DNA of 64,000 nucleotides from Channa striata (Eukaryota > Chordata > Actinopteri > Anabantiformes > Channidae): assembly GCA_033026295.1 (NCBI GenBank), contig CM065184.1, positions 11,101,501 to 11,165,500 on the forward strand, in the 5' to 3' direction. A program made the translations under genes and the position numbers. Below, in pieces: positions 1 through 13,804 of this stretch. The notes beneath the pieces are model-generated. The model had not been told where the DNA came from. It ran no database searches and was given only the letters and a program-made list of their open reading frames with translations. Each line of letters starts with the position of its first letter. The first letter of the stretch is position 1.

Positions 1-470
1 TTAATGCCCTGAGACGTCATTGACGTCACATTCCACGTGTCACCTCAACAATGGAGGACAATGACTGCGAGGTTAATCGCACAGGGCAGAGAGATACATT
101 CATAATCACTTTCCTGAAACTCTCTCAGCCTTTGGAAACAATTGCAAAGTTATTACAAGGCAAATCTATGTTTTTCAAGTATCCCAGATAGAGCTGGCCT
201 AATCCTGGCTCGCTGGCGCGGGCCCCAAACTGCTGGGCTGCTCCCCAGTGTTCCGTAGCCGTCCGATCACTCGCTCGCATCTGGAAACCATCAGTGTAAA
301 CAAAGGAGCAGCGGAGGAGCTCGGGCCTCGCTCTGCCTTTCTGCATCCCCCAGGACATCACTCTGAGAGCAGCACAAGAACTCCGAACCAGCCCCACAAC
401 CGCGTGTGTTGCACTTCCGCGCGCACGCGTTCGTCCGTGCACATATCTGTGTCTGCTCTTGTGTCCTCGT
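1..470. promoter_or_regulatory. CpG-rich block with CRE and E-box (possible promoter or enhancer)
   Basis: A GACGTCAT (13-20) abuts a full CRE, TGACGTCA (21-28), and a CACGTG E-box follows at 34-39. CpG density then stays high, mainly at 205-280 and 410-440, in contrast to the AT-rich sequence after 500. Such a cluster is typical of a CpG-island promoter or a strong regulatory element. The block lies upstream in coordinate, and so downstream in transcription, of zcchc24 exon 2, where the remaining exons of that gene have not yet appeared. It is therefore probably intronic. I could not identify a coding exon in it on either strand, so which transcript it might drive is unknown. Confidence 0.45.
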
Positions 471-2485
471 CTCAGGATCTACATTTGGTTTGGCGGCAGT
501 TCAGAAACAGATAGATTTACAGATAGAGCGGATGGGGTACAGTCCACATTGTTAGCTTGGAGTCTTTTGGAGTTTTTGTTTGGTTTGCTCATTAACCGTA
601 GCATCTCTGATAAGACTTGTAATCGCTTTAATGTGGTTTCAGTTAGCGTGCTAGCCTTAGCGGTCTGATGAATGCTAAAAGGAAGAGGGAGGTCTGCATG
701 TGGTTTAAACCTGAGAACTGGCCCTCATCTGTGAAACATCAAAAAAGATCAAAGCATTAATTATGCCTGATCTGTCTCTGAGACACGACACGGACATATT
801 TCCTGAACTTTTCATAATGGCGTTGCAGTAACCATATACCTATTAATCATGGGCTTTTTCACTACAGCTGAAACCTCCAATATGTGGTTCATGGAGCTTT
901 TAAACACTAAACCTCACACTTAAGCAAATACCATGATGGTTGTAAACACACCACAGGGGGACAGCAGGGTTTTGCAGTTTTTACTCTGCTTGTGCATTGT
1001 AGCATTATTAATTTTCTTTAGTCAATTATCAGGCTCGCACTACACGTAATTAGTGGAGATCACTATGGCTCATAATTGCCTTCTGTTGCTTCACAGCTCC
1101 ATATCCACAACTGCTGAGATAAACACTCTTGTCTTGTTGTCTCTAAATATAAACAGCAGCATTACGCAATCATGCACTGCACATTAGGGGCGGCAGAAGA
1201 ACATAAAACTTAAAGTAAAAATGCCACACTGTATCACGACACATACTTACAAATATGAAAAATACTACAGCACCTTTAAGAATAAGTTTTTTTTTAAAGT
1301 CATGCTTCAGAAACGATTGTGGCATCATTATTTCTACAAGCACAACTTGTTGTTGTGCAATTTATGTACTGGTATAATAACACCAGGGATCAATAAAATT
1401 AAAATTTTAATGCATCATTATTTATTTGTTTATGGCATTCACTAAAATTAATCTGAACTTGCAAAACATTTAACTAATATGTTTGAGTAAAATATGTTAC
1501 TGTCAGCAAATGCAGTAAAGTATGCAGCACCATATAAAATACTTAAGTACAGAACTTTAGTAACTTTACTAGTTACAGTCCACCACAGCTGCACGATACC
1601 TAAGTCATCTGCAGTTAAGTCCTGGGGTTAGCAGCTCAAAACTCCCGGCCAGGTGAGCTCCTCGCTCCCCCGTCATTAGTGTGTGAGTGTGTGTAAACAA
1701 CACTGTAAACTATATGTGCATATTCATTTGTAAATCAGTTTTTCCAAAACACATTTTATATCTGTCATCGCTACATCAAATGTATTGTATGCAAACTTAA
1801 ACATCTGTTAACATAGATTTACTGACTTTTTGCCTAATAATAGCTAATGGTAGGTGACTTCAGTCACTCACTTTTGCACAGGCAAGAACCTGCACTGCAT
1901 CCATTTGGGTCATGGTGCTATTCTTGAAAAGGTTTCATATTCTCTTCATTTTAGTTCTTCATATGTGCTTGGCATTTTATTACGCTATAAAAAGCGGTTT
2001 ACTCACAATAGAACACCACAGTTGTTTCCAAGTCTAAAAATGCATTTGAGAATTTTATCCTCACTCAGGTGTAATGTATGAGGGAAGCAAAAGAGATTTG
2101 AGTCGATGGAAACAAAGAAAAGTCAAAAAAGTCACAGAGACAATCTTATTTTCCCTCAAAGGGTTTGAAACCTCCTCAGGCCTAAAACAGTGCAACAAAT
2201 AATACCATGCAGGCTTTATAAGGTGAACTGCAAAATGACTTGAAGCAAATTATATTTAAGAGAGCAGCGACAATCAGGGTTACATGTTTTCCCCTTGTGG
2301 GTTCATGTGTTTAACCACTGAGGTCACAAGTCTTTATAAATGGGTTCGTTATCTCACCGTTATATGGAGAGGAGGATTTTGAGAGGACAACCACTGCAAC
2401 TGTTAGAATAACCACAAGTCAATTTCCAGTCCCATGCAGATGCCAAAATAGTTCATTGTAGGAAATAGCCTCTGTCTGGTAAAGT

Positions 2486-2486
<1 letters not shown>

Positions 2487-2529
<43 letters not shown>
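2487..2529. repeat. (CT)n-(GT)n compound microsatellite
   Basis: About sixteen CT units run directly into about five GT units. This is a simple repeat within zcchc24 intron 2 with no gene association visible. Confidence 0.95.
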
Positions 2530-4340
2530 AAGTGTCGAGATTTGCCATTTTGTCATATTCTAGTTAGGATCTAATCAACAACACTGGGTATTTAGTAATA
2601 TTTAATCTGTTCTTTGAGAAGCTGAGATATCACACAGGAAAAGAAGGTAAATAAAGACAGCTGTATCAAAGCTGAAACACCCCACATCTATCTGTCATGT
2701 AGCTAAAGTGAAAGGCTGTACATCCAAGACACTGTTGAATCATAATTACAGAAACAGCACATCAGATCATAAAATTTCCAATTAAACAAAAGGCCAAAAA
2801 GGAGCAGACAGGACTGCTGTAATAAAAACAAACATATAAGGCAGAAGTAAAATGTCAGTGTCGCCAAAGACTGTAGAAATGTCCCAGAAGAGCAGTTTTT
2901 AATTATTATTTATTTTTTGCTACTTGTTGACATCTGTGCCGTTTAGTTGGAATTTACTGGACTGGGAGAATCAGAAAACAAACTCAATACAGCTTGGCAA
3001 AGATATGATAACAATATGTTCATTTGTTTATTTAGATCAAACTAAATCCCAGCTAAGTCATCTTTAATGATGTTGTTGCTTACAAATGAAATTTGGGAAG
3101 ATGCAATTTCAGGTTGTTTTGATAAACTTGAAGGTGGAGGTCTTATTATGAGTGGTTGTAAGCACCTGACTTCAATGTTTCAATATCATAAAACCCCCTT
3201 CCTCACCCCCCATATATTGATTGATATGAAACATTACAATTTTTATGACCTCTCATCTTTCTCCTCACGTTTTTAAACGACAAAATTTCTGTAGCCAATA
3301 CAGACATCTCAAACATGTATGTGATTTGTGAGTTGAAGTGCATATGTGAGGTTTTGGTCCTCGGACAGACCCATGTCATTCACGTCCAAGACAGCTGCAG
3401 AGGCAGCAACGCACTTGCCAAAATCCTATTCCCAGATTCCTAGATTTCCACAACTCAGCTTCCTTAATCGGCCACGGATCTCAGTCTCATGTTCTTGGAT
3501 GACTGACAGACACCCCTGAGAGTCAAGCATGTGGGTGTTTTTCTTCATACCAGCAACACTCTCATTTAAAACTGATGTTTTTGACAGAATCCTTTCTCTC
3601 TCTTCCTGCTTCATTCATAGAAAACACAAGCTTGGACCAACTGGGCCTTTGAATCTGTCCGGATTGAATCCAGAAGCTCAGTTTCATCAAATCGCCATTT
3701 TGACAAAGAAGTTACAGTATTTCATTTTCACGGACGTAAGATAAGTTTACCAAACTCCACACCACCATATTTATTGGGCAATAAGGACTAATGCTAAGTG
3801 TAGACATTGGTGTCAATATGGCCCTTGCCCTCTTAAAGCCCCGGACCGGTCCCACTAAGTTCAATGAGCTATGCAGCTGCACAGCAGCATTGGGTTACCA
3901 GGCCAGTGAATGACAAGAGCAGGTTGGGTGGAAGACTGGGACTTACAGAGGTGGACACAACATCTCGTTATCTTGCAGACGAAGTTCGTAATACAGCTGT
4001 CTGCGTTTGCGTGTAGTCCTGTAGTTGTGTGCATGTGGGTGGAAGTGTTTTTACGTGTGTCTGTCTCTATATTTCTGTAAGTCCCTCTGCCAGATATACC
4101 GTTCACGTGTGCTGCTAATCTCAGTGTCACTCGGTGTCAATGCTATATTGGACTTATGCCCCTATATGGTTTCTCAATGCTCTTGCTATAAAAACTCTAC
4201 CTCTGTTTAACTCTGCAAAAATAAAATATGTTGACAGGTAGCGTTTAAATCTATTTCTCAAAGTTGACGATGGTTGATTGTGTGCTATGACACTCTGAAA
4301 GAGACAAGCTGTCTGATTAGAGAATGTCTCCCGCATCCCT

Positions 4341-4353
4341 GATAAGCCTTATC
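4341..4353. promoter_or_regulatory. Palindromic GATA-factor motif pair
   Basis: GATAAG and its reverse complement CTTATC flank a single C, giving a perfect 13-base palindrome. GATA-family zinc-finger factors bind WGATAR, and paired inverted sites are bound well. The surrounding bases are more GC-rich than the intron average. This is a candidate intronic enhancer site. No functional evidence is visible beyond the motif. Confidence 0.35.
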
Positions 4354-7300
4354 TGTCCACAGCGCAGCCTCCACTCACTCTCAGTTTCTGTCTCTCTTGT
4401 TTGTAACCTGACTGAGTGAGTGTTAAAGCAGAGCCAGATGCAGGGCCTTCAGAGCCTCTGCTGTGACTGGAAGGAAGATCAGGGGTCACCCTGTGCAAAC
4501 ATTCCCATAGTACACCTCCCCCTCTAGCCCTCATCCCTGCCAGAAACTTCCCGACGAACTGCAGGACAGTGCATACAGATAGGGAGGAGACAGAAAATGT
4601 TTCGAAATGAAATGCAGGTATTTTTTCTCCAGTAAGCGAAGGGGCAGAACCACTGAAATCCATCTTCACTAGAATAAGTTATAAAAGGACAGGGTGAGTT
4701 TAGGCAAAAAATAAGACCTGCAATTAGAGAGAAAACTGTATCACGATGAAAAGTAAGCCAAACTAATAATATAGTTTGAAACATATTTATATTCTTGAAA
4801 AACAAACAAAGAAATCCTGCAGTCATTTGATGCATATGACTTACTCATACTTTTGTCTGATGTTTTCCAAAAGTCTGTTTTTATGTATAAAAGACACGGT
4901 CCACATCATTTCAATGGCTATTTTCACATTTCCTTTAACTAGACAGTCATCTAATTATCATACTCCCCAACATTCTTACATATAGAGATTAACTTTCAAC
5001 AACACATAGACGTACTAATTTATTTTTCTTTATAGCTATAAAAAAGTGCATATTAAAAGGTTGTTTCTTTTACTCCACTTTAATTACAAGCTACACATTT
5101 TAGATATTGCAAATAGTGATTTGATAAATTGAAATCATGATTGAGCCTTTGTCTGCTTTTCTCCTAACTCAGCACATTACGTTGCACATATTTAGACTTC
5201 TGCGAACTAATAAAACTCCACTACTACAATAAAGTGTTGATGGGCTGATTTGCTTCTACCACTTGCCCCCGTAATTTTATATGTTGCTTTTAACTGTATT
5301 TTAACCTGTAGCCAACACAGTCCTGAATTCTAAGATGGCTGAAGCCTCTTGGTAGGCCGCCAGAAAAGGACATCACAATAATTACACATACAGTTAGAAA
5401 AAAGAGAGGCCCTTATAATCTATATGCTGACATATTGACCGACAGATTATATAGGACTGCCTATATGTGGTTTGTTGCTGCAATTTTTTTTTTCCTCTGC
5501 AAGATCCCAAATCCTCTCCAAACAAACTTGAATCTGGTGTACTACTGTGATGCAGTGAGGGCCCTGCTGGGAAAACAATACCGGCCTGCCTTCATGACCT
5601 CTCTGTCTAGCAGATCTTACAGACATACAATGGCTGCCTTAATTACCGCCCTCCATTCCCAGCACTAGGCTTTCCCCAATGGTGCCCATTCAGAACCACA
5701 GTCTCTCCCTAAGGTACCCATTCAAGCACAACACAAAGCTCGCAGTGTCAGGCCCTGATCTCTTGACATCAAAATCCAGCGCACCAACACTTGCAGCTTC
5801 ACAGTGTCTCTGTCTGTCTGTCTGCCTGTCCACATTCTCTGTTAGTCTGTGTCAAATCATGGAAGAATCTCTGTTTTCAACATGTGATGAGAATTGGTGC
5901 TGATACAAGGAATAATTAGTACAGATCGAGTCTCTTTGAATGTTTGGGTGTGATGGTTTGATGTGTTGGACTTGGTCCATTTTAAGCTTGTTGGGGCCTC
6001 TAACATCCTCATCTCACTCATGAATAAAGTGGACAGAGACAGAAATATCTCAAGCCATAAATATACAAGCTGTATATATACGAGCCATAAATATTTGCAC
6101 TCCACCCTCGCTTACCATGTTCAAAACTACTTGTAATAAGGGAAATGTCTCCTATGAAAATGCAAATGGCACCATGGGTTGTGTCAATCTTTGGTGTCAT
6201 TTCATTTTGAACAGCATATCAGAGTTTTACTCACTCATACATAGGACCACCACCAATTCAACACGCTGAATCTGCTGAAAAGCCACAAACCAACATAGAC
6301 AGACAGGTATGCTTTGTAATAGGGAAGGATTCTTTAAAGTTAACACATTTAAACAAAAAAATCAAAAGATACACGATTTAAGTGCATGACTTATACCAGA
6401 TGAGAATATTTTGCAATGGTGGACACTAGAAAGTAGCGTAAGTTCAACGAAGCCCTCTGGCCCTGGTGTGCGAAGCAGTCCTGCCAGGAATTGCCGGCAA
6501 TGTTGCTCCTCCTTCAGGGAACGGCAAACCATTCCAGTTCCTGAGGCCTCAGTGTACGGCCGCTGACCCCCGTGATGGTGCAATTGTGTTAAAAGCACAA
6601 GCCAAAGTGTTGTTACTGTAATTACTGTAATGGTGTTGTAATTAAGACCCCAATCAATTCTCTAATATGAAAAGCAATCACTCCCATACACAGTATTACA
6701 TACTTTTTTTCATAATGCCAGCCTACAATTTACATTGTTGACATAACAGCATAGCATAAATAAAATTATAAGGCAAAGTATTACATAAGGCAACCCACAA
6801 AACAAGAAGATAAATTGATAGAAGTTCATTGTCTAGCATAATACAATACATAATGCACCTTTTGACTGTCAAAAAAGGACAAATAACTTCATTTGAGATG
6901 AAACTAGTCACTGCACTTAAGCTACGCAGGCAGTTGATGGTTTATTTTAGTTGTATTCAGCTTTCTCCTGGTGGGTTTGGGGCTCCCATTATCTTTACCC
7001 AAAAGCAGCTGGGAATTTACCTGCCTGTGGTACATGTGAGAGTGCACCACTTCCCAAAGATGGGGTTATAAGTGTCACGGTTACCAAAACAGGAAGAGGT
7101 CTAATTGTTGCCTCAGCAAAAACGAAGAGGAAGAATGGAATTTCTGTACAGAACACAAACCAGCTGGCAGGAAGCCGCACTTTTATCATTCTTTTAACTT
7201 TGATTTCCTTTTGGGGGAAGCGCCCTCATTCCCCTTTCACTGTCTTTCTGTTGCTCAGGCACTCAACTATCCCCTCTCTGTTCCTGAAACAGACTCAGCT

Positions 7301-9295
7301 CAACAGTGCTTCATGCCATGACAGTGACACATCCAAACCGCCTGCCTGCCACAGTAAGTGACTGCAGCCAAGGCAGACAATGGCCTCGGGGCACAGAGAT
7401 CATGGTGGTAAAATGTGAAGCATTCTTTCATGACAAATGCTTAAGTGTGACTGAGGTGTTGAAAAAATTTTTATGGACAGGGTTAACAAACCGCAGGATG
7501 CGTTGAAGGAGAGTGGGGCACTAAATAAGGCAGAAGACAGCTGGTGAAGGCCAAAGAAAACACGTGAATACATGATTTCAATATGCATGCAGTGGAGGTA
7601 GGAGTTGGTTAAACAGCGATTAGAAGGACTGAAGGACAGATGCAGAAACTAAGATATTTTTCATCCCAGGAGCGTCAGCCTCCAGAGGACAGCTGACATC
7701 CTTAGCTATGTTAAGCTTGTGTAATCTGTTGAAATGTAGAATAACTAACTATCAAAAACAGAGACTGCAATCTGTTTTAAGCATTTCAATCACATCTATT
7801 CAGTCCAAGATCAAAAACATGTTTTGCTAGGCACATGAGGCAAAACTGTTATTGTACTGGACTTTATATTATGTTTGAATATTTTTTTGGTTGACTCTAA
7901 AACTAGAATTTTACACAAATTTGCACACATTATGAACCCAATTCCCTGCAAAGGAGGAGTAAATGTGCTGGTTTAGGTTCCATAAAAAACATTTTCCCAT
8001 GTGGAAAAAACATGGACTAGGTAAAGCGAATAAGAAAAAAAAAAAAAACAAATTCAAGGCTTCTGAAACAGTTTCTGATAATATATAAAACGGCAATAAC
8101 ACTGCAGCAATTTAATCTCCTGATGTAAATAAGCTTACTCTTTTTTTGCAACTATTCACATTGGACTTCTATACAAATAAAATAATGGCAATGTTTAAGT
8201 TACAAAATAAATGAAGCAAAAAGTAGATATTTAAATTCTGTTCTATTCACCAGAGTAGGGATTTACTGTAAGACACAGCTCTCCAACAGGTCTGAACCTG
8301 ATTCTATTAGGACTTTAATATTACAGTTAAACACGGCAGGAAATAGGGTGGAGCCACAGCGGGCTAAAATACTTGTTTTCCAAGATTGGAGCACACAGAC
8401 AGCACTACGCAGTGACGTAAGACTGGTAAATTATAAACTACCCATGTGTATTTGACACATTATCCCCTGTGCTCTGCCCCCATAGGGCAACAGCAAACTG
8501 AAAAATTAAAACTAAGTGGTTGCACAATTATTTCCCGCACGAACAGCCTGCTCTGTCAAAGGCAAACAGTGGAAGGTTTTAAAGCAAATGCATTTGGTCA
8601 AAACAAGAAGGACTGCCGAAAGTTTGCTGCAATAATAACAAGTCAATATGTTTAGCACCACAACCAAAGCACACACACATTTTGGCAAGTCACACAATAC
8701 TCAAAGCCTGATTTGCCTCTAGTGTGAAGAGGCCAGTACTTCACAGCTCACCTCAGGTCTCTGTGTTGACACTGTTATGAGAGATTATGGTGACCATTTG
8801 TCACAAGGGCGTGAGGTCCATCACAGTAACTGGCATATGGTCACAGTCAGAGATGTGAAACAGGGCACGCTAAAGAAATTAATCCTCGTTCACTCAACTG
8901 AATATTGGAACTTAAAACATTTAGATGTCAGTATGTAAAATATGTGACACTGTTTGGACCATTTTAACCACTGGCCACTTTTCCAGGACAGATGTCTCTA
9001 TAGAGTCAACTATTAGACATTTCAAAAGAAGAAATACATTTTTGAATTGATGCTATATATGCACACATTCCACAGACACTATTCAAACAAAAGGGGCATT
9101 ATCCCGGTACGATAAAGAAGGCTCTGTATGTGGATCAATAGGCTCCATGTGTTTCTGTAATGCTTTGGTGCAGCTCCTATTGTCCTGCAGATTCCGTTTT
9201 TACATATGGATGCATATTTAAATGGGCCACATACTGAGCAAAGAAGAATAAGCAGCGGTCTCATAAAATTGTTTGCTTTTATTACTACTGTATCC

Positions 9296-9566
9296 CTTAA
9301 ATATTTTTGGAAATATGCTAAATTAATTCTTACCATGACTTGGTTAAGATACTGCAGGAGCTGTAGCTTAGCTTAGCACAAAGTCTGAAAACAAGGCGAA
9401 ACAATACGGAGCTCACAATTTATATGTCCTAACTAATTGTTTCATATATGAAACTAAAACCGGTTGCTTTTAGGAAGATTGCTTTTGGATGGTTGTTCCC
9501 TTATGTTGCCAGTTGTGTGTTATTGTAAGTTAACCTACTGCAGACTGAACCCTTATATTTAAAGGA
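9296..9566. mobile_element. Degenerate fish interspersed repeat
   Basis: The stretch carries the hallmark 'agcttagcttagcacaaagt' near 9365-9385 and a terminal 'tttaaaggaatga' near 9558-9570. These match a short non-autonomous repeat common in percomorph fish genomes. The copy is diverged and has no coding capacity. I do not know the formal family name. A related end fragment occurs in anxa11 intron 2 near 21261. Confidence 0.5.
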
Positions 9567-10627
9567 ATGATTAGTATAAGTAACAAGACAGATCATGGCA
9601 AGACAATGAAAATGGTATTATTAGAAATCAAAAGATTTTATTACTATAAACAATAAGCTCTGCTTTTGTGAATTTATGAGCTAGTCTTTTCTTTGTGTAT
9701 TGTCTGTGTTTTTCTTTCTCGTTTAGAATTGGCAGGTCTTAGTTCGAAAAAGATTATATCACACATCACTTTGCTCTGAATAACAACCCATGGGTATACA
9801 TATATATTAGACTAAATAATTATACAATTTTTCTAAATAATCTTATGCTGACATCTACAATACACATTCTGTATTAGAAATACAGAAATACTGTAACTAA
9901 CTAAATCACAGACATTTTTCTCTGGAAAGCTAATTTCTTAAGTTTCTTGTAAATGGGAAAGCTGGCTTCTAAAATCAGGGTAGGGTATTATGAAAACTTG
10001 ATTTCCCAGGGTAGATTTCTGTTGGAGAATGCTGATTTCTTTGGCATGTGTACATGTAACCAGGTTTCTAATCAGAGTTTTTAAACACAGACAGTTCCCC
10101 ATGTGGATCAGCTGTGTGTTTCCCCTTTTTTTAAATTCCCTTTCTCTCCCCCTGCCCTGTCACTCTTCTGTGACATGAACACACACACAAAAAAAAAAAG
10201 TCAGAGATAAATGTTTTCTGTGTGTCAGGCATTTAAAATTAGTCAGAAGTGGAGGAGAATCATGGTTACTCTTCTGCTGCATATATACAAAGATTTGCAC
10301 GAACCAGGTTTCTTATGGCATGTAAACACCGTTCTGCAACTGCCCGAGAAAGCTGAGTGCCTCTGTTACCAAAGTGAATGTTAATATACTAATTGTTTTG
10401 GGGCTTCAGCAGAAATAGGCGAAAGGTTGAAAAAACTGGTAATGATAAATGTTCTGTGAGTTATATTTGGCTTTTAAGCATTTTTTAGGCTATCCACAAG
10501 TTTTAATATTTCTCAGAAGAATAAAAACAACATGTCCAGGACACTATAATTTTGAAGGACTGAACCAGGGGAATGCACTATGACCAGGAATTGGGACATA
10601 CTAACTATGGACTCTACTGTAGCTCAG

Positions 10628-10652
10628 ACACACACACACACACACACACACA
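10628..10652. repeat. (AC)n microsatellite
   Basis: About twelve AC units lie within zcchc24 intron 2. Confidence 0.95.
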
Positions 10653-13603
10653 AACGCAGCAGTAGCAGCCTCCCCCACATACCCACAAACCTGCATTCCG
10701 ACAGACATTTTCCATGAGTTAATCTTTCTACAGGGAGAAATAGCAAGAAGATTTCATTCAATGCATCATTCTGATCACACAAATCAAGAGGTGAAGGCAA
10801 CTGTTGAGAGGATTAGTCCGCTGAACGCAGAACCAAATCATGAGTGCAAGTGGAAGACATCTTGGAAGGGGGCCAAAGCGTGGCAGAGAGGGGCATTCTG
10901 CTCATAACTGGGGGAGCGACCTCATTTTCCGAATAAAAGCCAGTTTACATAACACCTCTGTCCCCATGACAAGGAGCGCTGGGCAGCTGCTGGCAAAGCC
11001 TGTGGCTTTCACTCAACTACCAACGGTTCCCTGAAAAATGATTTTCTCAGCATAACCGCAAGCCTCCTCTGTGCGTTTCCAACATTAACATATTATAAGA
11101 AAAAGTCTTAAATTTCAACTAATGTTTTGTAACCACAAGTATTTAATTGGAAAGGAGAGGGTAAACATCAGCTAAGTGATAGATCCACCCCATCTTAATT
11201 TGTGGCTCTAGCTCCACTTGCAAAAAAGTCAACTTGAACCCAAGTATGGTGGTTTTAAAGCATATTTAAAGCAATATTACTTTCTTAATTCAATTTGACT
11301 ATACTTAAATTTAAACATTTAGTGTTTTATTAAAAATAACAAAGCAATATGCACATATGGATCTCACCAAATACTTAATTATCTCACTTTCTGAGTTGGC
11401 ATTAACCCCAAATGCCATTGCTTCCAACTGAAGTAAATCTTAAAGAACAGGTCACAAATGTACAGTATAAAAGTAGTTTCCTAAAACAACTGTGGTCTGT
11501 AGTTTTTAAATTAACATTACATTACTTTAAGTAGATGTAAATGGTGCATTTGTTTGGGATTTCTTTCTGCTGTGGATTAACACACATTTGGCACTTTAAT
11601 ACATTTTTACAGAAGCAAGGCTGCTTGACGCTGATTTAAAAAACCTGCATCAGAAACGAAGGTACATGTTCAGCACAGAGTACAACCAATGTGTTTTTTA
11701 AGCTTGTAATGTGCAGACATTACAGACATGCTGACAAAAGGAAAATGCAGGATATAACCAGTTTTATGCATTATTAAATGCAAATAAAAATAAGTTGCAA
11801 ATGTTCCCCCTTCCTCAGTGATAAAAGTCCCAGCACAAAACAACAAAGTAAATCATATTGAGATGAATCAGAGGAACACTGTACTTCAGAATGTGATTTT
11901 CCATGTTGGATGAGCATCTAAAACTAAACAAGAGTCTCTCTTTTCATTGGCAAAGCGTCTCAGAACCCACTATTAGTTGGGACACATCCTCAAATGCATA
12001 CCAGTGCTGGAAAATACAAGAAACTCCACTAACACACAGCTGATCACTGAACCTTGTGAAATAATTATATTAAGTAGAACAGAAAAATGAACTGAAACTT
12101 GAAAAAATTTTGACTAATGATAAGTTGAACACACTTGTGTTCATGTATATTGCCAGATGTGTGTCACATCTGTTATTTGGGCCTTCAGCTGGCTAAGTAG
12201 GGCCTGGCAAGGCACACAGCAACAGGTGACTGGGCAATAATATAAGGGATGTAGTTCTACAAGGAACCCAGGAGAGACCTAAATAACTGAGACTGTGTCA
12301 AACTTTGTACCAAATTAATATTTTTTTTTAAATGGTCACATGAAAAAAGAACATACTAGAATATGTACATGTACTAGTCAATGTACAATAACTCAGTTTT
12401 GAAGAATTCATCAATGCTCACGTCAACAACTGCAGCATTACATAAAGGAAAAAGTAAGGCAAAAAGATACATGTTGCGTGAAATACTATAACCTAAAATT
12501 CCCATTAGAGTTGTCAATAAATGATCTAATTCCCGCACATTGGGGTTTGGAGCTTGGAGCTGTCCGGGAGATATTTCGTCAGTCCACGGGTCTTTTACAG
12601 ATCTCCTGAGACCACTCATCATATGTCATAAAGCGGGTCAAAGCATTTTAATCTCACATCTGCTCCTCATTACCATTCCATGCAGAAGAAACTCAGTTCT
12701 AGGGTTAGGCTTTTGCACCTCACCCAGGAAGAGAGAAAAATATGGGAAGAGGCAACAGAGAGACAGAGAGAAAAACATGATTATTAGGCACCGTGAGTGC
12801 AAATAAAAAGTACTTGGTACAAAAACTCTACAGTTCTCTTGGAAAGTGCCATTATACTCCTCTATGAAATCGGATCACTTCTAGGCTATAGTCCCAGCCA
12901 TAGAGCTTGCCTTGACAAAGCGCTACTTGACACCACAATGACAGATCCACCCCAGCAGTTTCATAGTCCATTTCTTTTTCAGCAAGTCCTGCAAACCCCA
13001 TACCATATCACATCACATGGGTTAGTTACTGTATATGAAAACAATATCTGTAACTGATAAGCACAAGTGGATTTGGCTGTGGATTCATATAATATTTTAA
13101 GCTACATGTCAGGAAAGAAATGGCTGTTAAAGTAGTTGTTTGTGGGTTTTCAACCTAAAAAAAAATGCACTAACATAATGATCCAATGCTGGGACACTTT
13201 TAGACTTGACTCTTAACCTAGCAAGTGTTATTTATCGTGGTTATAATGGACGGCTTCATGTAGTGTAATGCTGTGGCAGTTAAGATGCACACAAGCACAC
13301 ATATACACACACTCACACATGACTGAGGAAGACAGAGGCCAGCCTGTTCAACAAGTAGGTCAGAGCCAAAGAAAGAGAGAACGGAAGAGAGGCATTGACT
13401 GGAGCAGGCACGACTTTTAGAGCCATCATTGGCTTTTATGAACCACTGAAGACATCTAAAGCCATGCAGTTATTAAAATTAAAAACATAAATTAGTTATT
13501 AAGCAAGTGAAGGGCATGTATGCCTACTAATTGTAAAATGTTAAGATGCTTCAATGTCATCTTGAAGAATAGACTGTGATATATGAGTTCTCATGAGCCT
13601 CAC

Positions 13604-13804
13604 CTGAGGGCAGTCTTTGATGTAATGGCCCTTGTTGAAGCACAGGTGGCACAAGTAATTGGGTGGGGGTCTCTTATTGGGTTTTCTTGGCTCTGAAGAA
13701 AGAGAAAGGTCCGAGAAATGGTCCGTCAGGGAGTTGAGTCCATCCACAATGTTGTTCAGGGAGCCATAGGGTGACACATTCTTATACACGTTGTTGTTTA
13801 AGGC
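13604..13804 (-). CDS. zcchc24: zcchc24 exon 2: CCHC zinc-knuckle exon
   Basis: This internal coding exon of 201 nt (67 codons, phase 0 at both ends) lies between a minus-strand AG acceptor just above 13804 and a GT donor just below 13604. It encodes residues 81-147. After a conserved SPYGSLNN stretch comes PPPNYLCHLC and the zinc knuckle C-x2-C-x4-H-x4-C (Cys132, Cys135, His140, Cys145). This order and wording match vertebrate ZCCHC24. CCHC knuckles usually bind RNA or single-stranded nucleic acid. The specific function of the protein is poorly known, so RNA binding here is inferred from the fold. The C-terminal exons are outside the window. Confidence 0.93.

Larger units (their letters stand above)
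471..13603 (-). other. zcchc24: zcchc24 intron 2 (runs off the left edge)
   Basis: This is AT-rich non-coding sequence after the exon 2 splice donor (GT on the minus strand, complement of 13602-13603). I looked on the minus strand for the conserved C-terminal zinc-finger exons of ZCCHC24 (a 3CxxC-like cysteine block and the Tyr-Tyr-Cys-Arg-Arg end) and did not find them. The intron therefore appears to continue past position 1 and to exceed 13.6 kb. It contains microsatellites, a degenerate interspersed repeat at about 9296-9566 and a palindromic GATA pair at 4341-4353. Open frames within it are short, carry no recognisable domain and look like chance. Confidence 0.6.

Noticed and set aside
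3426..3614. Hydrophilic 62-codon minus-strand ORF in zcchc24 intron 2
   Set aside because: Its composition looks protein-like, but it does not match the missing zcchc24 exons and lacks a zinc-binding pattern. It is most likely chance.
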